Below are positions 1-9,977 of a stretch of DNA of 64,000 bases, piece by piece. Below the pieces are notes generated by a model. It saw only the letters and a list, made by a program, of their open reading frames with translations. It ran no database searches and was not told the DNA's origin. Location: positions 682,001-746,000 of the forward strand of contig NZ_CP119572.1 in assembly GCF_029278605.1 (NCBI RefSeq), read 5' to 3'. This stretch comes from Cupriavidus sp. WKF15. Lineage in GTDB: Bacteria; Pseudomonadota; Gammaproteobacteria; Burkholderiales; Burkholderiaceae. The translations under genes were made by a program, and so were the position numbers. Position 1 is the first letter of the stretch, and every line of letters starts with the position of its first letter.

Positions 1-1
1 C

Positions 2-1474
2 CGACCCGATGGACCCGACGGACTGCTGCAAGCCCGCCGCAAGTGGATGGCGCAGTGCTTGAAGCTTGGTGCCGGCACGGCCGTGCTGACCCTCGCCGGA
101 CCGCAGCTGGCCTTCGGTGCCGGCATTGTCGCGGTACGCGTCTGGCCTGCCGAGGACTACACCCGCGTCACGATCGAATCCGACACGCCGCTGGCCGCCG
201 TGCACCAGATGATCCACGACCCGGACCGGCTCGTGGTGGACATCGACGGCCTCGATCTCTCGCCCACGCTGCGCGAGCTGGTGGCCAAGATTACGCCGAA
301 CGATCCCTATATCCAGACCGTGCGCGTCGGCCAGAACCGGCCGCGCGTGGTCCGCATGGTGTTCGATCTCAAGGAGAACGTCGCACCGCAGGTGTTCACG
401 CTGGCGCCGATCGGCAGCTACAAGAACCGTCTGGTATTCGATCTCTATCCGGTCAACCCGCCCGATCCGCTGTGGAAGCTCGTGCGCGACACCGAGGAGA
501 AGCAGCGCCGTTTCGCCAACAGCGCGCCGCCGCCGGGTGCGGATGGCGTGGCTGGCGCGCCCGCCGGCGCGGAGGAAGACGCCATCGGCGCGCTCGTGCG
601 CAAGTTCGATGAGAAGGGCGACGTGCCGGCGACCACGGCGCCGCCGCCGGCTATCGCCGCGGTCAAGCCGCCCAAGCCTTCGGCGCCTGTGGTGCCCAGG
701 CCCAACGCGCCCGTCGTACCGCCGGTCGCGCAGGGCGATCCAACGGCCGAGCGCCCCTTCAAGATGCGCCGCCTGCTGACGGTGGCGATCGATCCCGGCC
801 ACGGCGGCGAAGACCCCGGCGCCATCGGCGCCTCGGGCTCGCGCGAGAAGGACGTGGTGCTGCAGATCGCGCACCGCCTGCGCGCCAAGATCGATGCGCA
901 GCCCAATATGCGCGCGATGATGACGCGCGACGCCGATTTCTTCGTGCCGCTGAACGTGCGCGTGCAGAAGGCGCGCCGCGTGCAGGCCGACCTGTTCGTG
1001 TCGATCCACGCCGATGCCTTCCTGTCGCCGGAGGCGAAGGGCGCATCGGTGTTCGCGCTGTCCGAGCGCGGGGCGTCGAGCACGGCCGCGCGCTGGCTGG
1101 CCAACAAGGAAAATGCCTCGGACCTGATCGGCGGGGCCAACCTCAACAAGGATGCGCAGGTCGCGCGCGTATTGCTGGACCTGTCGACCACGGCGCAGAT
1201 CAACGACAGCCTGCTGGTCGGCAAGGCCGTGCTGCAGGAAATCGGCGGCATCAACCGCCTGCACAAGGGCAGCGTGGAGCAGGCCGGGTTTGCGGTGCTG
1301 AAGGCGCCGGATATCCCGTCGATCCTGGTCGAGACGGCCTTCATCAGCAACCCGGAGGAAGAGCGCAAGCTCAATGACGATGCGCACCAGGAGCAGCTCG
1401 CCAATGCCATCCTGCGGGGGATTCGGAGTTACTTTGCGCGCAATCCGCCGTTGTCGAAGAATCCGTCGGTGTAG
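2..1474 (+). CDS. amiC: N-acetylmuramoyl-L-alanine amidase AmiC (5' partial)
   Basis: Periplasmic zinc amidase that cuts the amide bond between MurNAc and the stem peptide during daughter-cell separation. The frame is open from base 2, and residues before the first ATG (base 47) read ARRKWMAQ followed by a hydrophobic stretch ending AFG. This looks like a Tat-type signal, so the true start lies upstream of the window and the ATG at 47 is internal. Domain order: AMIN domain (first ~120 residues), Pro/Ala-rich linker, then Amidase_3 with the zinc motif AIDPGHGGEDPGAIG (near base 790), SIHADAF and the ILVETAFISNPEEE block with the catalytic Glu. The next gene converges on its 3' end. Confidence 0.93.
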   Translation, partial: RPDGPDGLLQARRKWMAQCLKLGAGTAVLTLAGPQLAFGAGIVAVRVWPAEDYTRVTIESDTPLAAVHQMIHDPDRLVVDIDGLDLSPTLRELVAKITPNDPYIQTVRVGQNRPRVVRMVFDLKENVAPQVFTLAPIGSYKNRLVFDLYPVNPPDPLWKLVRDTEEKQRRFANSAPPPGADGVAGAPAGAEEDAIGALVRKFDEKGDVPATTAPPPAIAAVKPPKPSAPVVPRPNAPVVPPVAQGDPTAERPFKMRRLLTVAIDPGHGGEDPGAIGASGSREKDVVLQIAHRLRAKIDAQPNMRAMMTRDADFFVPLNVRVQKARRVQADLFVSIHADAFLSPEAKGASVFALSERGASSTAARWLANKENASDLIGGANLNKDAQVARVLLDLSTTAQINDSLLVGKAVLQEIGGINRLHKGSVEQAGFAVLKAPDIPSILVETAFISNPEEERKLNDDAHQEQLANAILRGIRSYFARNPPLSKNPSV

Positions 1475-1519
1475 GGGGAGTTTGCCATGCGTGGTCTTTT
1501 CGCCGGCTAAACCGAAACC

Positions 1520-2536
1520 TCAAGCCCGCGCCGTACCCCCATCCTCAACCAACGCATCCCGGTCGGCATACCGCGCAGCAATCACCGAGCACACGATCAG
1601 CTGCAGCTGGTGATAGACCATCAGCGGCAGCACCAGCAGGCCCAGCGCCGGATGCCCGGCGAACAGGATGTTGGCCATCGGAATGCCGTTGGCCAGGCTC
1701 TTCTTGGAGCCGCAGAAAACAGCAGTGATCTCGTCCTCGACACTGAAGCGCAGCCGGCGCGCGACGAAGGTGGTCGTGCCCAGCACAACGAACAGCAGCA
1801 TGGCGGCCAGCCCCATCACCGCGGCAATGGTCTGCCACTGGTAGTGGTGCCACAGGCCTTCGGCGGTCGCGTCGCAGAACGACGAGTAGACGATCAGCAC
1901 GATCACGCCGCGGTCGATCTTGCTGGTGATCTGCTTCTTCTTCGCGAGCCAGTTGCCGATCAGCGGACGCAGCAGCTGGCCCAGCGCGAACGGCAGCAGC
2001 AGCTGCAGCGCCACGCCCGTGAGCGCCTTGCCCAGTGGCATCGACGCGCCGCTGGCGCTGATCACCAGGCCCATCAGCAGCGGCGTGACGGCCATGCCGA
2101 TCAGGCCCGAGATGGTGGCGTTGAAGATGGCGCCCGGGACGTTGCCGCGCGCCATCGACGTCATGGCCACTGACGAAGATACCGTGGACGGCAGCGCGCA
2201 AAGATAGAACACGCCGAGCAGCAGGTCCGCCGGCAGCGAGTTGCGCAGCGACAGCATCAGCAGCAGGCCGACCACGGGGAACACGACGTAGGTGAAGGCC
2301 TGTACGAACACGTGCAGACGCCAGTGCCGTGCGCCTGCCACGAGCTTGTCCCGTGACAGTGCCGCGCCATGCAGGAAGAACACCAGTGCCACGCCCAGGC
2401 TGGTGACGGTGCCAAGGTGCAGCGGACCGCGGCTGCTGCCGAACTCGGGGGCCAGCAGGGCAATGCCTATGGCGGTCAGCATGATCAGGACGAAGCCGTC
2501 GATCAGGTCATAAAGTTTCTTGAGCTTGGAAAACAT
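1520..2536 (-). CDS. YfeH-type bile acid:sodium symporter family protein
   Basis: Inner-membrane protein of 338 aa with about ten hydrophobic segments, of the SBF-like/DUF4137 branch of the bile acid:Na+ symporter superfamily (E. coli YfeH-like). Recognised by the early block FFLHGAALSRDKL followed by ARHWRLHVFVQ, and by the internal CGSKKSLANGIPMA motif. The substrate is unknown. It is transcribed away from a LysR regulator with 99 bp between the starts, which suggests the regulator controls it. It converges with amiC, and no terminator hairpin is visible in the 45-bp gap. Confidence 0.85.
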   Translation of the reverse strand: MFSKLKKLYDLIDGFVLIMLTAIGIALLAPEFGSSRGPLHLGTVTSLGVALVFFLHGAALSRDKLVAGARHWRLHVFVQAFTYVVFPVVGLLLMLSLRNSLPADLLLGVFYLCALPSTVSSSVAMTSMARGNVPGAIFNATISGLIGMAVTPLLMGLVISASGASMPLGKALTGVALQLLLPFALGQLLRPLIGNWLAKKKQITSKIDRGVIVLIVYSSFCDATAEGLWHHYQWQTIAAVMGLAAMLLFVVLGTTTFVARRLRFSVEDEITAVFCGSKKSLANGIPMANILFAGHPALGLLVLPLMVYHQLQLIVCSVIAARYADRDALVEDGGTARA

Positions 2537-2594
2537 GCTGGGCTACTTAGGCTTCTAAGGGTTTAGCCTAGTATTGGACGATACCCGGGTCTAG

Positions 2595-2617
2595 AATGCA
2601 AATTCATTTATTGCATT
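2595..2617. promoter_or_regulatory. Perfect 7-9-7 inverted repeat, likely LysR operator
   Basis: AATGCAA, nine bases, TTGCATT in the divergent promoter region between the YfeH-type transporter (-) and the LysR gene (+). It contains the T-N11-A core typical of LysR-type boxes, and a third half-site-like TTGCAT lies at 2632-2637 over the LysR start codon. Its location about 60 bp from the transporter start and 19 bp from the regulator start fits an autoregulated divergent pair. Confidence 0.55.
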
Positions 2618-2635
2618 CATTTATCTCCTCGTTGC

Positions 2636-3550
2636 ATGAATTACACACTCCGGCAGTTGCGGGTGTTTCTCGCCGTCGCGGAAACAGGCGGCTTCAGCCG
2701 GGCAGCGGACGCCGTCGGCCTGACCCAGTCCGCCATCAGCCGCGGCGTGGCGGAGCTTGAGGAATCACTTGGCGTGCGGCTGCTCGACCGCACCACGCGT
2801 GAAGTCGTGCTGACGCCTGCGGGACACGCGCTCGCACCGGCGCTCGAACGGCTGCTGGGCCAGCTCGATGACACGCTGGAGGACACCCGTCAGCTCGGCG
2901 AGCACTATCGTGGCCGTGTGGTGATAGCGGGGGCACCGACCATTTCGGCGCGGCTGATGCCGATGTATGTGGCCGCGTGCGCGGCGCAATACCCGGAAAT
3001 CCGCCTGACCGTGCGCGACAACGTGCAGGCCGATGGCCTGGAGCAGGTGCGCGTGGGCGGCGTGGACTTTGGCGTGCTGATCGACCCGCTGGTGCACGAA
3101 GGGCTCACTATCGAGCCGCTGGTGACGGACCCGTTCTGCTTCGTATGCCGGCGTGACCATCCGCTCGCACAGGCCAGGACGGTCCCGTGGTCGGCGCTGG
3201 ACGGCATGCGGCTGGTGCTGTTGGACTTCGCCTCCGGCAGCCGGCCGCTAATCGATCGCGTGTTCGGGCGCCACGGCATCGTGCCGCGGGTGATACAGGA
3301 ACTGGGCCACTCGGCCAGCGTGTTCGGCATGGTGGAGGCGGGCATTGGCGCCTCGGTCCTGCCGACCTACTCACTGCCGCTGCCGGCGGCGTCGCCGCTG
3401 GTATGGCGGCCGCTGGTGCCGCGCGAGGAGCGGCGCATCGTCATGGTCCGGCGCGCGGACCGCTCGCTGTCGCCGGCCGCGGCGGCGGTGTGGTCGCTGG
3501 TCCGCAACCTCACCATCAAGGCGGCCGCGCCGGAGCAGGAGCCCGCCTGA
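2636..3550 (+). CDS. LysR-family transcriptional regulator
   Basis: 304 aa with the standard two-domain layout: winged HTH at residues ~3-62 (LRQLRVFLAVAETGGFSRAA, then LTQSAISRGVAELEESLGV) and a type 2 periplasmic-binding-like effector domain (~90-295). It is divergent from the YfeH-type transporter and converges with a methyltransferase. The effector cannot be told from sequence. Start chosen at the ATG that begins the canonical MNYTLRQLR opening, inside which a TTGCAT half site lies. Confidence 0.92.
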   Translation: MNYTLRQLRVFLAVAETGGFSRAADAVGLTQSAISRGVAELEESLGVRLLDRTTREVVLTPAGHALAPALERLLGQLDDTLEDTRQLGEHYRGRVVIAGAPTISARLMPMYVAACAAQYPEIRLTVRDNVQADGLEQVRVGGVDFGVLIDPLVHEGLTIEPLVTDPFCFVCRRDHPLAQARTVPWSALDGMRLVLLDFASGSRPLIDRVFGRHGIVPRVIQELGHSASVFGMVEAGIGASVLPTYSLPLPAASPLVWRPLVPREERRIVMVRRADRSLSPAAAAVWSLVRNLTIKAAAPEQEPA

Positions 3551-3556
3551 ACGGCT

Positions 3557-4342
3557 TCAGCGTGACCGGGCGGTGACCATGACCGCCTCCAGGTCGAAGC
3601 TGTCGTCCGCCTGCACGCGATAGTGCTCGCGGACCTCGGCGGGCGCGAGCTGCCACAGGTGGCGGATGGCCTCGACCGCGACCGGCGCGGTACGCATGCG
3701 CCTGACCCAGCTCTCGAACTCGATGCCGATGCGCCAGGCCGGCGAGACGCCGATGTCATCGGCGGCAAAGCCCGCCGCTTCGAACATCGCGCGCCAGGCC
3801 GGGCCGGTGTAGTCGCGCACGTGCGACGGGTCGCGCAGCAGTTCGACCGACTGCAGCCACGTGTCGCGCAAGGGATCTTCGGCGCCGGCGATATCGATCA
3901 GCACCACCTTGCCGCCCGGCTTGAGCACGCGGCGCATCTCGCGCAGGGCGGCCGGCACGTTGCGCCAGTGGTGGGCGCTCATGCGCGAGACCACCGCGCA
4001 GAAGCTGCCATCATCGAACGGCAGCGTTTCCGCCGCGCCTTGCCGCGTGACGATATTGGCGAGCCCGCGCTCTCGCGCCGCGCCGGCTACCACGTCGAGC
4101 ATTTCCTGCGACAGGTCATACGCCGTGACGGTGCCGGCGACCGCCGCCGCGGCGAAGCTCGCGTGTCCGGCACCGCAGCCCAGGTCCAGCACGGTGCTGG
4201 CCGCGCGCTTTTCCGCCGGGATCAGCTCGGCCAGTTCCTGCGTGAGCTGGTCCAGGTCCGCCCCCTGCGCGTGGACGGCGCTGGTGAGGTAAGCACTGGC
4301 AGTCGCGCCGAACTGGGCGGCGACGAGTTCCTGTTGTTGCAT
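3557..4342 (-). CDS. Class I SAM-dependent methyltransferase (UbiE/Methyltransf_11 type)
   Basis: 261 aa cytoplasmic protein. Motif I VLDLGCGAGHASFA binds S-adenosylmethionine, and the later DDGSFCAVVSRMSAHHW and LKPGGKVVLIDIAG blocks are typical of small-molecule methyltransferases; the substrate is unknown. The frame is open 34 codons further upstream, but the start was placed at MQQQELVAAQFG, where family homology begins. A candidate promoter (TTGTAC, 17 nt, TACAGT) lies upstream and overlaps a palindrome shared with the divergent regulator. Confidence 0.85.
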   Translation of the reverse strand: MQQQELVAAQFGATASAYLTSAVHAQGADLDQLTQELAELIPAEKRAASTVLDLGCGAGHASFAAAAVAGTVTAYDLSQEMLDVVAGAARERGLANIVTRQGAAETLPFDDGSFCAVVSRMSAHHWRNVPAALREMRRVLKPGGKVVLIDIAGAEDPLRDTWLQSVELLRDPSHVRDYTGPAWRAMFEAAGFAADDIGVSPAWRIGIEFESWVRRMRTAPVAVEAIRHLWQLAPAEVREHYRVQADDSFDLEAVMVTARSR

Positions 4343-4415
4343 GACTGGCTCCTGAACCGGCTCCAGGCCGGTCTTCTGGTGGTTCGGGGACTTGCCCGCA
4401 GTGCGGGTCCGGACT

Positions 4416-4444
4416 ACTGTATGACGACTGTTTTCCCGGTACAA
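4416..4444 (-). promoter_or_regulatory. Candidate sigma-70 promoter of the methyltransferase
   Basis: On the minus strand, TTGTAC (4444-4439), a 17-nt spacer and TACAGT (4421-4416). It lies 74-102 bp upstream of the methyltransferase ATG. The -35 overlaps the palindrome at 4437-4451, which fits repression by the adjacent MmyB-type regulator. No experimental support. Confidence 0.45.
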
Positions 4445-4451
4445 GTTACCG
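4437..4451. promoter_or_regulatory. Palindrome CGGTA-N5-TACCG between divergent genes
   Basis: A perfect 5-5-5 inverted repeat between the methyltransferase and the MmyB-type regulator. A related GGTATAAG element follows at 4461-4468, echoing GGTACAAG at 4438-4445. The location 30 bp before the regulator ATG, and over the -35 of the opposite promoter, suggests an autoregulatory operator. Confidence 0.45.
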
Positions 4452-4480
4452 TTTTATCCTGGTATAAGACGCACCAGCCT

Positions 4481-5323
4481 ATGGTCGAATCCTCCGATTT
4501 CCTCGCACGTCCGGACCATCCGGACCATCCGCCGGATCCGGATGCCGCCGCGCCGGTCACGCGTGAAGCGGTGCTCGGCGCCTTCCTGCGCGCGCACCGC
4601 GAACGCCTGGCACCGGCAGACGTGGGCCTGCCACCAGGACGGCGCCGGCGCACGCCGGGCCTGCGCCGCGAGGAAGTGGCCCAGCTTGCCGGGCTGAGCG
4701 CCACGTGGGTGACATGGCTGGAACAGGGCCGCCCGGTGGCGTTGTCGGCGCGGGCGCTGGCCGGCCTTGCCAGCGCGCTGCGCCTGTCGCGCGCCGAGCG
4801 GGCCTACCTGTTCGAACTGGCCGGGCGGCGCGATGCGCAGCAGGCCGGCAGCGAAGCGGTCCCGCCGGCTGTCATGGCCAGCGTGCATGCCATCAACGGC
4901 CCGGCCTACCTGCTGGACCGCCAGTGGAACGCGCTGGCGTGGAACGAGGCCGCGGCACGGTTGTTTGTCGGCTGGCTCGATGGCGGCAACCAGGAGCGCA
5001 ATCTGCTGCGCGCGATGTTCCTGTCCGCGCCGCTGCAGGTGCTGGTCGACGACTGGACGCACCGGGCCGGACGCCTCGTGGCGGAATTCCGCGCGCACAG
5101 CATCCGCCATGCGGAAGATGCGCCGATGCGCGCGCTGATCGAGGGATTGATGGCCGACAGCCCGGCCTTTCGCGCGGCCTGGCTGTCGCAGGATGTGGAA
5201 GACCGCGAGGGCGGGCGCCGCGGCTTCCACCATCCGGCGCTCGGCGCGCTGCAGTTCGAGCAGCTCACGCTGTGGCCGGCGGCGGCGCCGGGGTTGATGC
5301 TGGTGATGCTGCTGCCGGCCTGA
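4481..5323 (+). CDS. XRE/MmyB-type helix-turn-helix regulator
   Basis: 280 aa. An N-terminal HTH_31 domain (about residues 25-90; blocks TPGLRREEVAQLAGLSATWV and LEQGRPV) is followed by an MmyB-like ligand-binding domain (LDRQWNALAWNEAAARLF). The R-R-x-T-P-G-L-R-R-E-E-V signature is typical of this family. The start is the ATG at 4481. A TATAAG hexamer at 4463-4468 would put transcription very near the ATG, so a leaderless message is possible. Members commonly control a divergent oxidoreductase or methyltransferase gene, and here the neighbour is a methyltransferase. Confidence 0.88.
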   Translation: MVESSDFLARPDHPDHPPDPDAAAPVTREAVLGAFLRAHRERLAPADVGLPPGRRRRTPGLRREEVAQLAGLSATWVTWLEQGRPVALSARALAGLASALRLSRAERAYLFELAGRRDAQQAGSEAVPPAVMASVHAINGPAYLLDRQWNALAWNEAAARLFVGWLDGGNQERNLLRAMFLSAPLQVLVDDWTHRAGRLVAEFRAHSIRHAEDAPMRALIEGLMADSPAFRAAWLSQDVEDREGGRRGFHHPALGALQFEQLTLWPAAAPGLMLVMLLPA

Positions 5324-5349
5324 GGGCCGCAGCAGGGGAGAGCAGCCGC

Positions 5350-6108
5350 TTACTTGGGCTGCATGCGGATCGCGCCGTCGAGCCGGATCACTTCGCCGTT
5401 GAGCATGGTGTTGCCGATGATGGCCTGGGCCAGCTTGGCGTATTCGGCCGGGCGGCCGAGGCGCGGCGGGAAGGGCACCATCTTGCCGAGCGCGTCCTGG
5501 ACCTCCGGCGGCATGCCCAGCAGCATCGGCGTCTCGAACAGGCCGGGGGCGATCGTCACGCAGCGCACGCCGTCGCGCGACAGGTCGCGCGCGATGGCCA
5601 GAGTCATGCCGACCACGCCGCCCTTGGAGGCCGCGTAGGCGGCTTGCCCGATCTGGCCGTCGAAGGCCGCGACCGAGGCGGTGTTGATGATCACGCCACG
5701 TTCGCCTTCGGCGTCGGGCGTGTTCTGCACCATGGCCGCCGCGGCCAGGCGGATCATATTGAAGGTGCCGACCAGGTTGACGCGGATGGTCTTGTCGAAG
5801 GCGTCGAGCGGATGCGGGCCGTTCTTGCCCACGGTCTTGCTGGCGACGGCGATGCCGGCGCAGTTGACCAGCCCGGCCAGGCGGCCCAGTGCCAGCGCGG
5901 CGGCCACGACGGCCTGGCCGTCGGCTTCGGAGGCCACGTCGCACTTGACGAAGGCGCCGCCCAGCTCCTGCGCGAGCGCGGTGCCCGCGGCCTCGTTCAG
6001 GTCGGCGATGACAACCTTGCCGCCCGCCTCGGCAATCATGCGTGCGGTGCCGGCGCCCAGGCCCGATGCGCCGCCCGTGACGATGAATACATTGCCCTGG
6101 ATGTCCAT
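5350..6108 (-). CDS. SDR-family oxidoreductase (3-hydroxyacyl-CoA dehydrogenase type)
   Basis: 252 aa classical short-chain dehydrogenase. The cofactor motif is [13 protein letters not shown], the NCAG-type block is LVNCAGIAV, and the catalytic Y-x-x-x-K lies in [10 protein letters not shown] after [10 protein letters not shown]. The overall pattern resembles type 2 3-hydroxyacyl-CoA / 2-methyl-3-hydroxybutyryl-CoA dehydrogenases, which act in beta-oxidation or isoleucine degradation. A good ribosome site (GGAGACTGCAG) precedes the ATG. It lies downstream of adk on the same strand, but a strong terminator separates them, so it has its own transcription. Confidence 0.87.
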   Translation of the reverse strand: MDIQGNVFIVTGGASGLGAGTARMIAEAGGKVVIADLNEAAGTALAQELGGAFVKCDVASEADGQAVVAAALALGRLAGLVNCAGIAVASKTVGKNGPHPLDAFDKTIRVNLVGTFNMIRLAAAAMVQNTPDAEGERGVIINTASVAAFDGQIGQAAYAASKGGVVGMTLAIARDLSRDGVRCVTIAPGLFETPMLLGMPPEVQDALGKMVPFPPRLGRPAEYAKLAQAIIGNTMLNGEVIRLDGAIRMQPK

Positions 6109-6230
6109 CTGCAGTCTCCTCTATGGCCAGTCGCGTTGGCGACTGCCGTTTACGTAAACGTCAATTCTCGCGCTATTGTACGGAGCCATGAGTGGCTGGC
6201 AAGAGGGAAAGCCATGCATCGCGAAGAAAC

Positions 6231-6260
6231 AAAAAAAGCGACCCGAAGGTCGCTTTTTTT
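6231..6260 (-). terminator. Rho-independent terminator of adk
   Basis: Symmetric hairpin with stem AGCGACC / GGTCGCT, loop CGAA, flanked by seven A and seven T. It can work in both directions. It sits 20 bp beyond the adk stop codon and ends the leftward envelope block. Confidence 0.92.
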
Positions 6261-6279
6261 GCGGTCTTTATGCCGAAGC

Positions 6280-6945
<666 letters not shown>

Positions 6946-7283
6946 TTACGGGTCCTCAGAGTTTTGAATCTGGTGTGGCGGGAGATGAGAACGAGGGTAA
7001 CGCCGTAACTTGACGCAGGACTTACTGCGCGCGCTTGGATCAGGTCACGTGGTCGGCCGGTGCGGCGCTGCGGGGGAACGCGGCGCGGGTCACCGGACGG
7101 GCTCTATCTTTATCTCCCCACCGAGCCTTGGCCGGCCGGTGCATTCTGGTGCACCATTCCGACGGCTCTGTATCGTCAAGCATTATGCCATGAGGCGGCA
7201 GGAATCCGGCCCGAAATCGAGCCGATTCCATGGTTGCAACAGTATGAACCCCAACGCAAAGGCCATGTCACGCAACAAAGTGC
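6946..7283. other. 338-bp gap between kdsB and adk, no gene seen
   Basis: No open frame here has coding character or a ribosome site. Presumably it carries the adk promoter on the minus strand, though no convincing -35/-10 pair was found. Confidence 0.5.
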
Positions 7284-8093
7284 TCAGGGGCCTTCTTGCG
7301 CCATGCCTTGCGCCCACAGTGCGCGCACGCGTTCCAGATCGGCCAGGGTATCGACGCCGGGTGCCGGCGCGGCCGCCGTTTCCAGCACCGCGATACGCTC
7401 GCCATGCCACATCGCGCGCAGCTGCTCCAGGGCCTCGGTCTGCTCCAGCGGTGCCGCCGCCAGCGTCGGGAAGCGGCGCAGGAAGCCGGCGCGGTACGCA
7501 TACAGGCCGATATGGCGCAGCACCGGCATGGGCGGCAGCGGCACCTGGGCAAGCGAGGCGGGCACCGCGGGCACGCCGGCCCAGTCGTCGCGCGACCACG
7601 GAATCGGCGCGCGCGAGAAGTACAGCGCACGGCCGGCAGCATCGCACACCACCTTGACCACGTTCGGGTTGAAGACCTCGGCGACGTCGTGCAGCGGATG
7701 CGCGGCGGTCGCGATCGCGCAGTCGGGATGATGCGCGAGGTGAAGCGCGACCTCATCGATCAGTTGCGGGTCGATCAGCGGCTCGTCACCCTGCACGTTG
7801 ACGACAATGGCGTCGTCGGGCAGCGCGAGCTTTGCCGCGACTTCGGCCAGGCGGTCCGTGCCCGAAGGGTGGTCGGCGCGCGTCAGCACGGCGTCGATCC
7901 CGTGCGCGGCGCAGGCTTGCGCCACCGCCGGCGCATCGGTGGCGACCACGGTACGCCGCGCCGACGACGCGTGCGCGCGTTCGGCCACGCGCACGATCAT
8001 CGGCCGTCCGCCGATATCGGCCAGCGGCTTGTCCGGCAGGCGCGTGGATGCCAGCCGAGCGGGAATGACAACGGTGAAGTCCGGGATGCTCAT
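7284..8093 (-). CDS. kdsB: 3-deoxy-manno-octulosonate cytidylyltransferase
   Basis: 269 aa. Activates Kdo with CTP to CMP-Kdo for lipopolysaccharide inner-core synthesis. The N-terminus [19 protein letters not shown] is the nucleotidyltransferase signature, followed by [11 protein letters not shown] and [13 protein letters not shown]. It lies 10 bp downstream of the Trm112-like gene and belongs to the lpxK-Trm112-kdsB lipid A/Kdo cluster. Confidence 0.97.
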   Translation of the reverse strand: MSIPDFTVVIPARLASTRLPDKPLADIGGRPMIVRVAERAHASSARRTVVATDAPAVAQACAAHGIDAVLTRADHPSGTDRLAEVAAKLALPDDAIVVNVQGDEPLIDPQLIDEVALHLAHHPDCAIATAAHPLHDVAEVFNPNVVKVVCDAAGRALYFSRAPIPWSRDDWAGVPAVPASLAQVPLPPMPVLRHIGLYAYRAGFLRRFPTLAAAPLEQTEALEQLRAMWHGERIAVLETAAAPAPGVDTLADLERVRALWAQGMAQEGP

Positions 8094-8103
8094 GATGCGC
8101 GCC

Positions 8104-8307
8104 TCAGTCCGCGCTTGGCTTGGCCGGGTCGATCACGCGGCCCGGCACCGACTGGCGGGCCTCATCGGCCAGCATGACGGGGATGCCGTCGCGGATCGGG
8201 TAGGCGAGCTTGTCGGCGTGGCAGATCAGTTCCTGCGCGGCGCGGTCGTATTCCAGCTTGCCCTTGCACAGGGGGCAGACCAGGATTTCAAGCAGCCGGT
8301 TGTCCAT
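8104..8307 (-). CDS. Trm112-family zinc-ribbon-like protein
   Basis: 67 aa. [20 protein letters not shown] opens the protein, and [13 protein letters not shown] closes the conserved part, as in YcaR/Trm112-type proteins. Two of the zinc-ribbon cysteines (CPLC) are present, while the second pair is reduced to a single Cys (ELICHADK). Its start overlaps the lpxK 3' end by 20 bp, indicating translational coupling. Its molecular role in bacteria is not settled. Confidence 0.9.
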   Translation of the reverse strand: MDNRLLEILVCPLCKGKLEYDRAAQELICHADKLAYPIRDGIPVMLADEARQSVPGRVIDPAKPSAD

Positions 8308-9394
8308 CTTGGTGTTCCTTGTTGAGGCCGGGGGCGCCGCCCGATGCGGGCGCCGCGGCAGTCGTCGGCGCCGCGACGCGCGCCTGCACGGCGCGGCGAA
8401 TCTTGTCGATCAGGCCCGCGTCGATCACGGGCGTGGTGGGCACGACCCAGATGCGCGGGTCGTCGAATCGCTCGCATTTTACGGCATCCTTCTCGGTGAT
8501 CAGGATGACGTCGGCGTCGAGCGCGTCGGGGTTGCCGGCGAACGGGTCGTCGGCGAAATCGTAGTGGTCGGGCAGCGGCAGCGTCTTCGGGCTCAGGCCG
8601 GCACCGCGCAGGCTCGCGAAGAAGCGCTCCGGGTTGCCGATGCCGGCCGCGGCCAGGACACGGCGTCCGGCAAAGGCGCCGACCGGCCGCGCCATGGCCG
8701 GATCGTTGAGCCGCCAGGCCTCGTCCAGCTCCAGGCGCATGCCGTAGACATCGGGCCGGTCCGGCGTGGCGCGGAAGTTCGGATCATTGATCAGCGTTGC
8801 GTCGCGCGGGCGCGACAGCGGCTCGCGCAGGGGGCCGGCGGGCAGCATCAGGCCGTTGCCGCCCATGCGGGAGTCGAACATCACGATTTCGAAGTCGCGC
8901 TGCAGCCGGTAGTGCTGCAGGCCGTCGTCTAGCAGCAGCACATTGACGCCGGGGTGCGATACCAGCATGGCCTGCGCGCACAGCGCGCGGTCGGGAAAGA
9001 CCCAGACCGGCACGTCGGCGGCGCGCGCGATCAGCAGCGGTTCGTCGCCGACGTCCGACGCCTTCGAGGTCGGCTTGACCCGGCGCGGATGCTTGAGCGC
9101 GACCCCATAGCCGCGCGACACCACGCCCGGACGCAGGCCGGCCTCGGTCAGCGCCTGCGCCAGCGCGATCACGGCCGGCGTCTTGCCGGTGCCGCCCACG
9201 GTCACGTTGCCGACCACGATCACGGGCATCGGCAGCCGCGTGGACTTGAACCAGCCGCGCAGGTAGCCGTGGCGGCGCACGCGTGCGATCAGGCCGAACA
9301 GCAGCGAAAACGGCAGCATCACCCACGCGAACCAGCCCCGGCGCTGCCACTGGGCGGTCACGAAATCGGCAAGGGCATGGCGCGGAACGGACAT
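8288..9394 (-). CDS. lpxK: Tetraacyldisaccharide 4'-kinase
   Basis: 368 aa inner-membrane-associated kinase that phosphorylates the 4' position of the lipid A disaccharide to make lipid IVA. N-terminal membrane segment ([20 protein letters not shown]) followed by the P-loop [13 protein letters not shown] and [12 protein letters not shown]. The frame is open 26 codons upstream; the ATG at 9394 ([11 protein letters not shown]) fits family length better. Confidence 0.95.
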   Translation of the reverse strand: MSVPRHALADFVTAQWQRRGWFAWVMLPFSLLFGLIARVRRHGYLRGWFKSTRLPMPVIVVGNVTVGGTGKTPAVIALAQALTEAGLRPGVVSRGYGVALKHPRRVKPTSKASDVGDEPLLIARAADVPVWVFPDRALCAQAMLVSHPGVNVLLLDDGLQHYRLQRDFEIVMFDSRMGGNGLMLPAGPLREPLSRPRDATLINDPNFRATPDRPDVYGMRLELDEAWRLNDPAMARPVGAFAGRRVLAAAGIGNPERFFASLRGAGLSPKTLPLPDHYDFADDPFAGNPDALDADVILITEKDAVKCERFDDPRIWVVPTTPVIDAGLIDKIRRAVQARVAAPTTAAAPASGGAPGLNKEHQDGQPAA

Positions 9395-9521
9395 GGGAGG
9401 GCGGGGCGAAGGGTTGGTTGGCTGGCGCGGCGGCCGGCCGGACGCGCACATTATGGGCATTGCCCTGCGCATGCGGCAACCCCGGGCCCGGCGCCATGCC
9501 GGTGTCCGAGCCCTGCGGAGG

Positions 9522-9953
9522 TCAGCGCGGCTGCGCGCTTTGCGTCGAGAAGGTCAGGCGCGACAGTCCGGCCAGGCGCGCGGCTTCCATCACGTTGACG
9601 ACGGCCTGGTGCGTGGCCTGGGCATCGGCGTTGACGATGACCACCGGCGGCTGGCCGCCAGACGCGGGACCGGCCGCGGCGCGCAACTGGTCCGCCAGGC
9701 TGGTCACGTCCTTCTGCTCCATCACATGCTTGTTGACGGAATAGATGCCGCGCGAAGACACCGATACGACGATCTCCTGCGGGCGCTGTTGCGCGTGCTC
9801 GGCATCGGCGGTCGGGAGCTGGATCTGCAGCTCGGTGTAGCGCGAGTAGGTGGTCGTGATCATCAGGAAGATCAGGATCACGAGCAGTACGTCGATGAGC
9901 GGAATCAGGTTGATTTCCGGCTCTTCGCGCCGCTGGCGGGAACGGAATTGCAT
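9522..9953 (-). CDS. exbD: ExbD/TolR-family biopolymer transport protein
   Basis: 143 aa. One N-terminal membrane segment with the conserved Asp in [18 protein letters not shown], which is the proton-path residue of ExbD/TolR stators, and a periplasmic C-terminal domain. Works with ExbB to convert proton motive force to work on TonB or a related energiser. It lies 24 bp downstream of exbB and is separated from lpxK by 127 bp. Confidence 0.93.
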   Translation of the reverse strand: MQFRSRQRREEPEINLIPLIDVLLVILIFLMITTTYSRYTELQIQLPTADAEHAQQRPQEIVVSVSSRGIYSVNKHVMEQKDVTSLADQLRAAAGPASGGQPPVVIVNADAQATHQAVVNVMEAARLAGLSRLTFSTQSAQPR

Positions 9954-9977
9954 GGCGTTTCCTGCCTGTTCCGGTGC

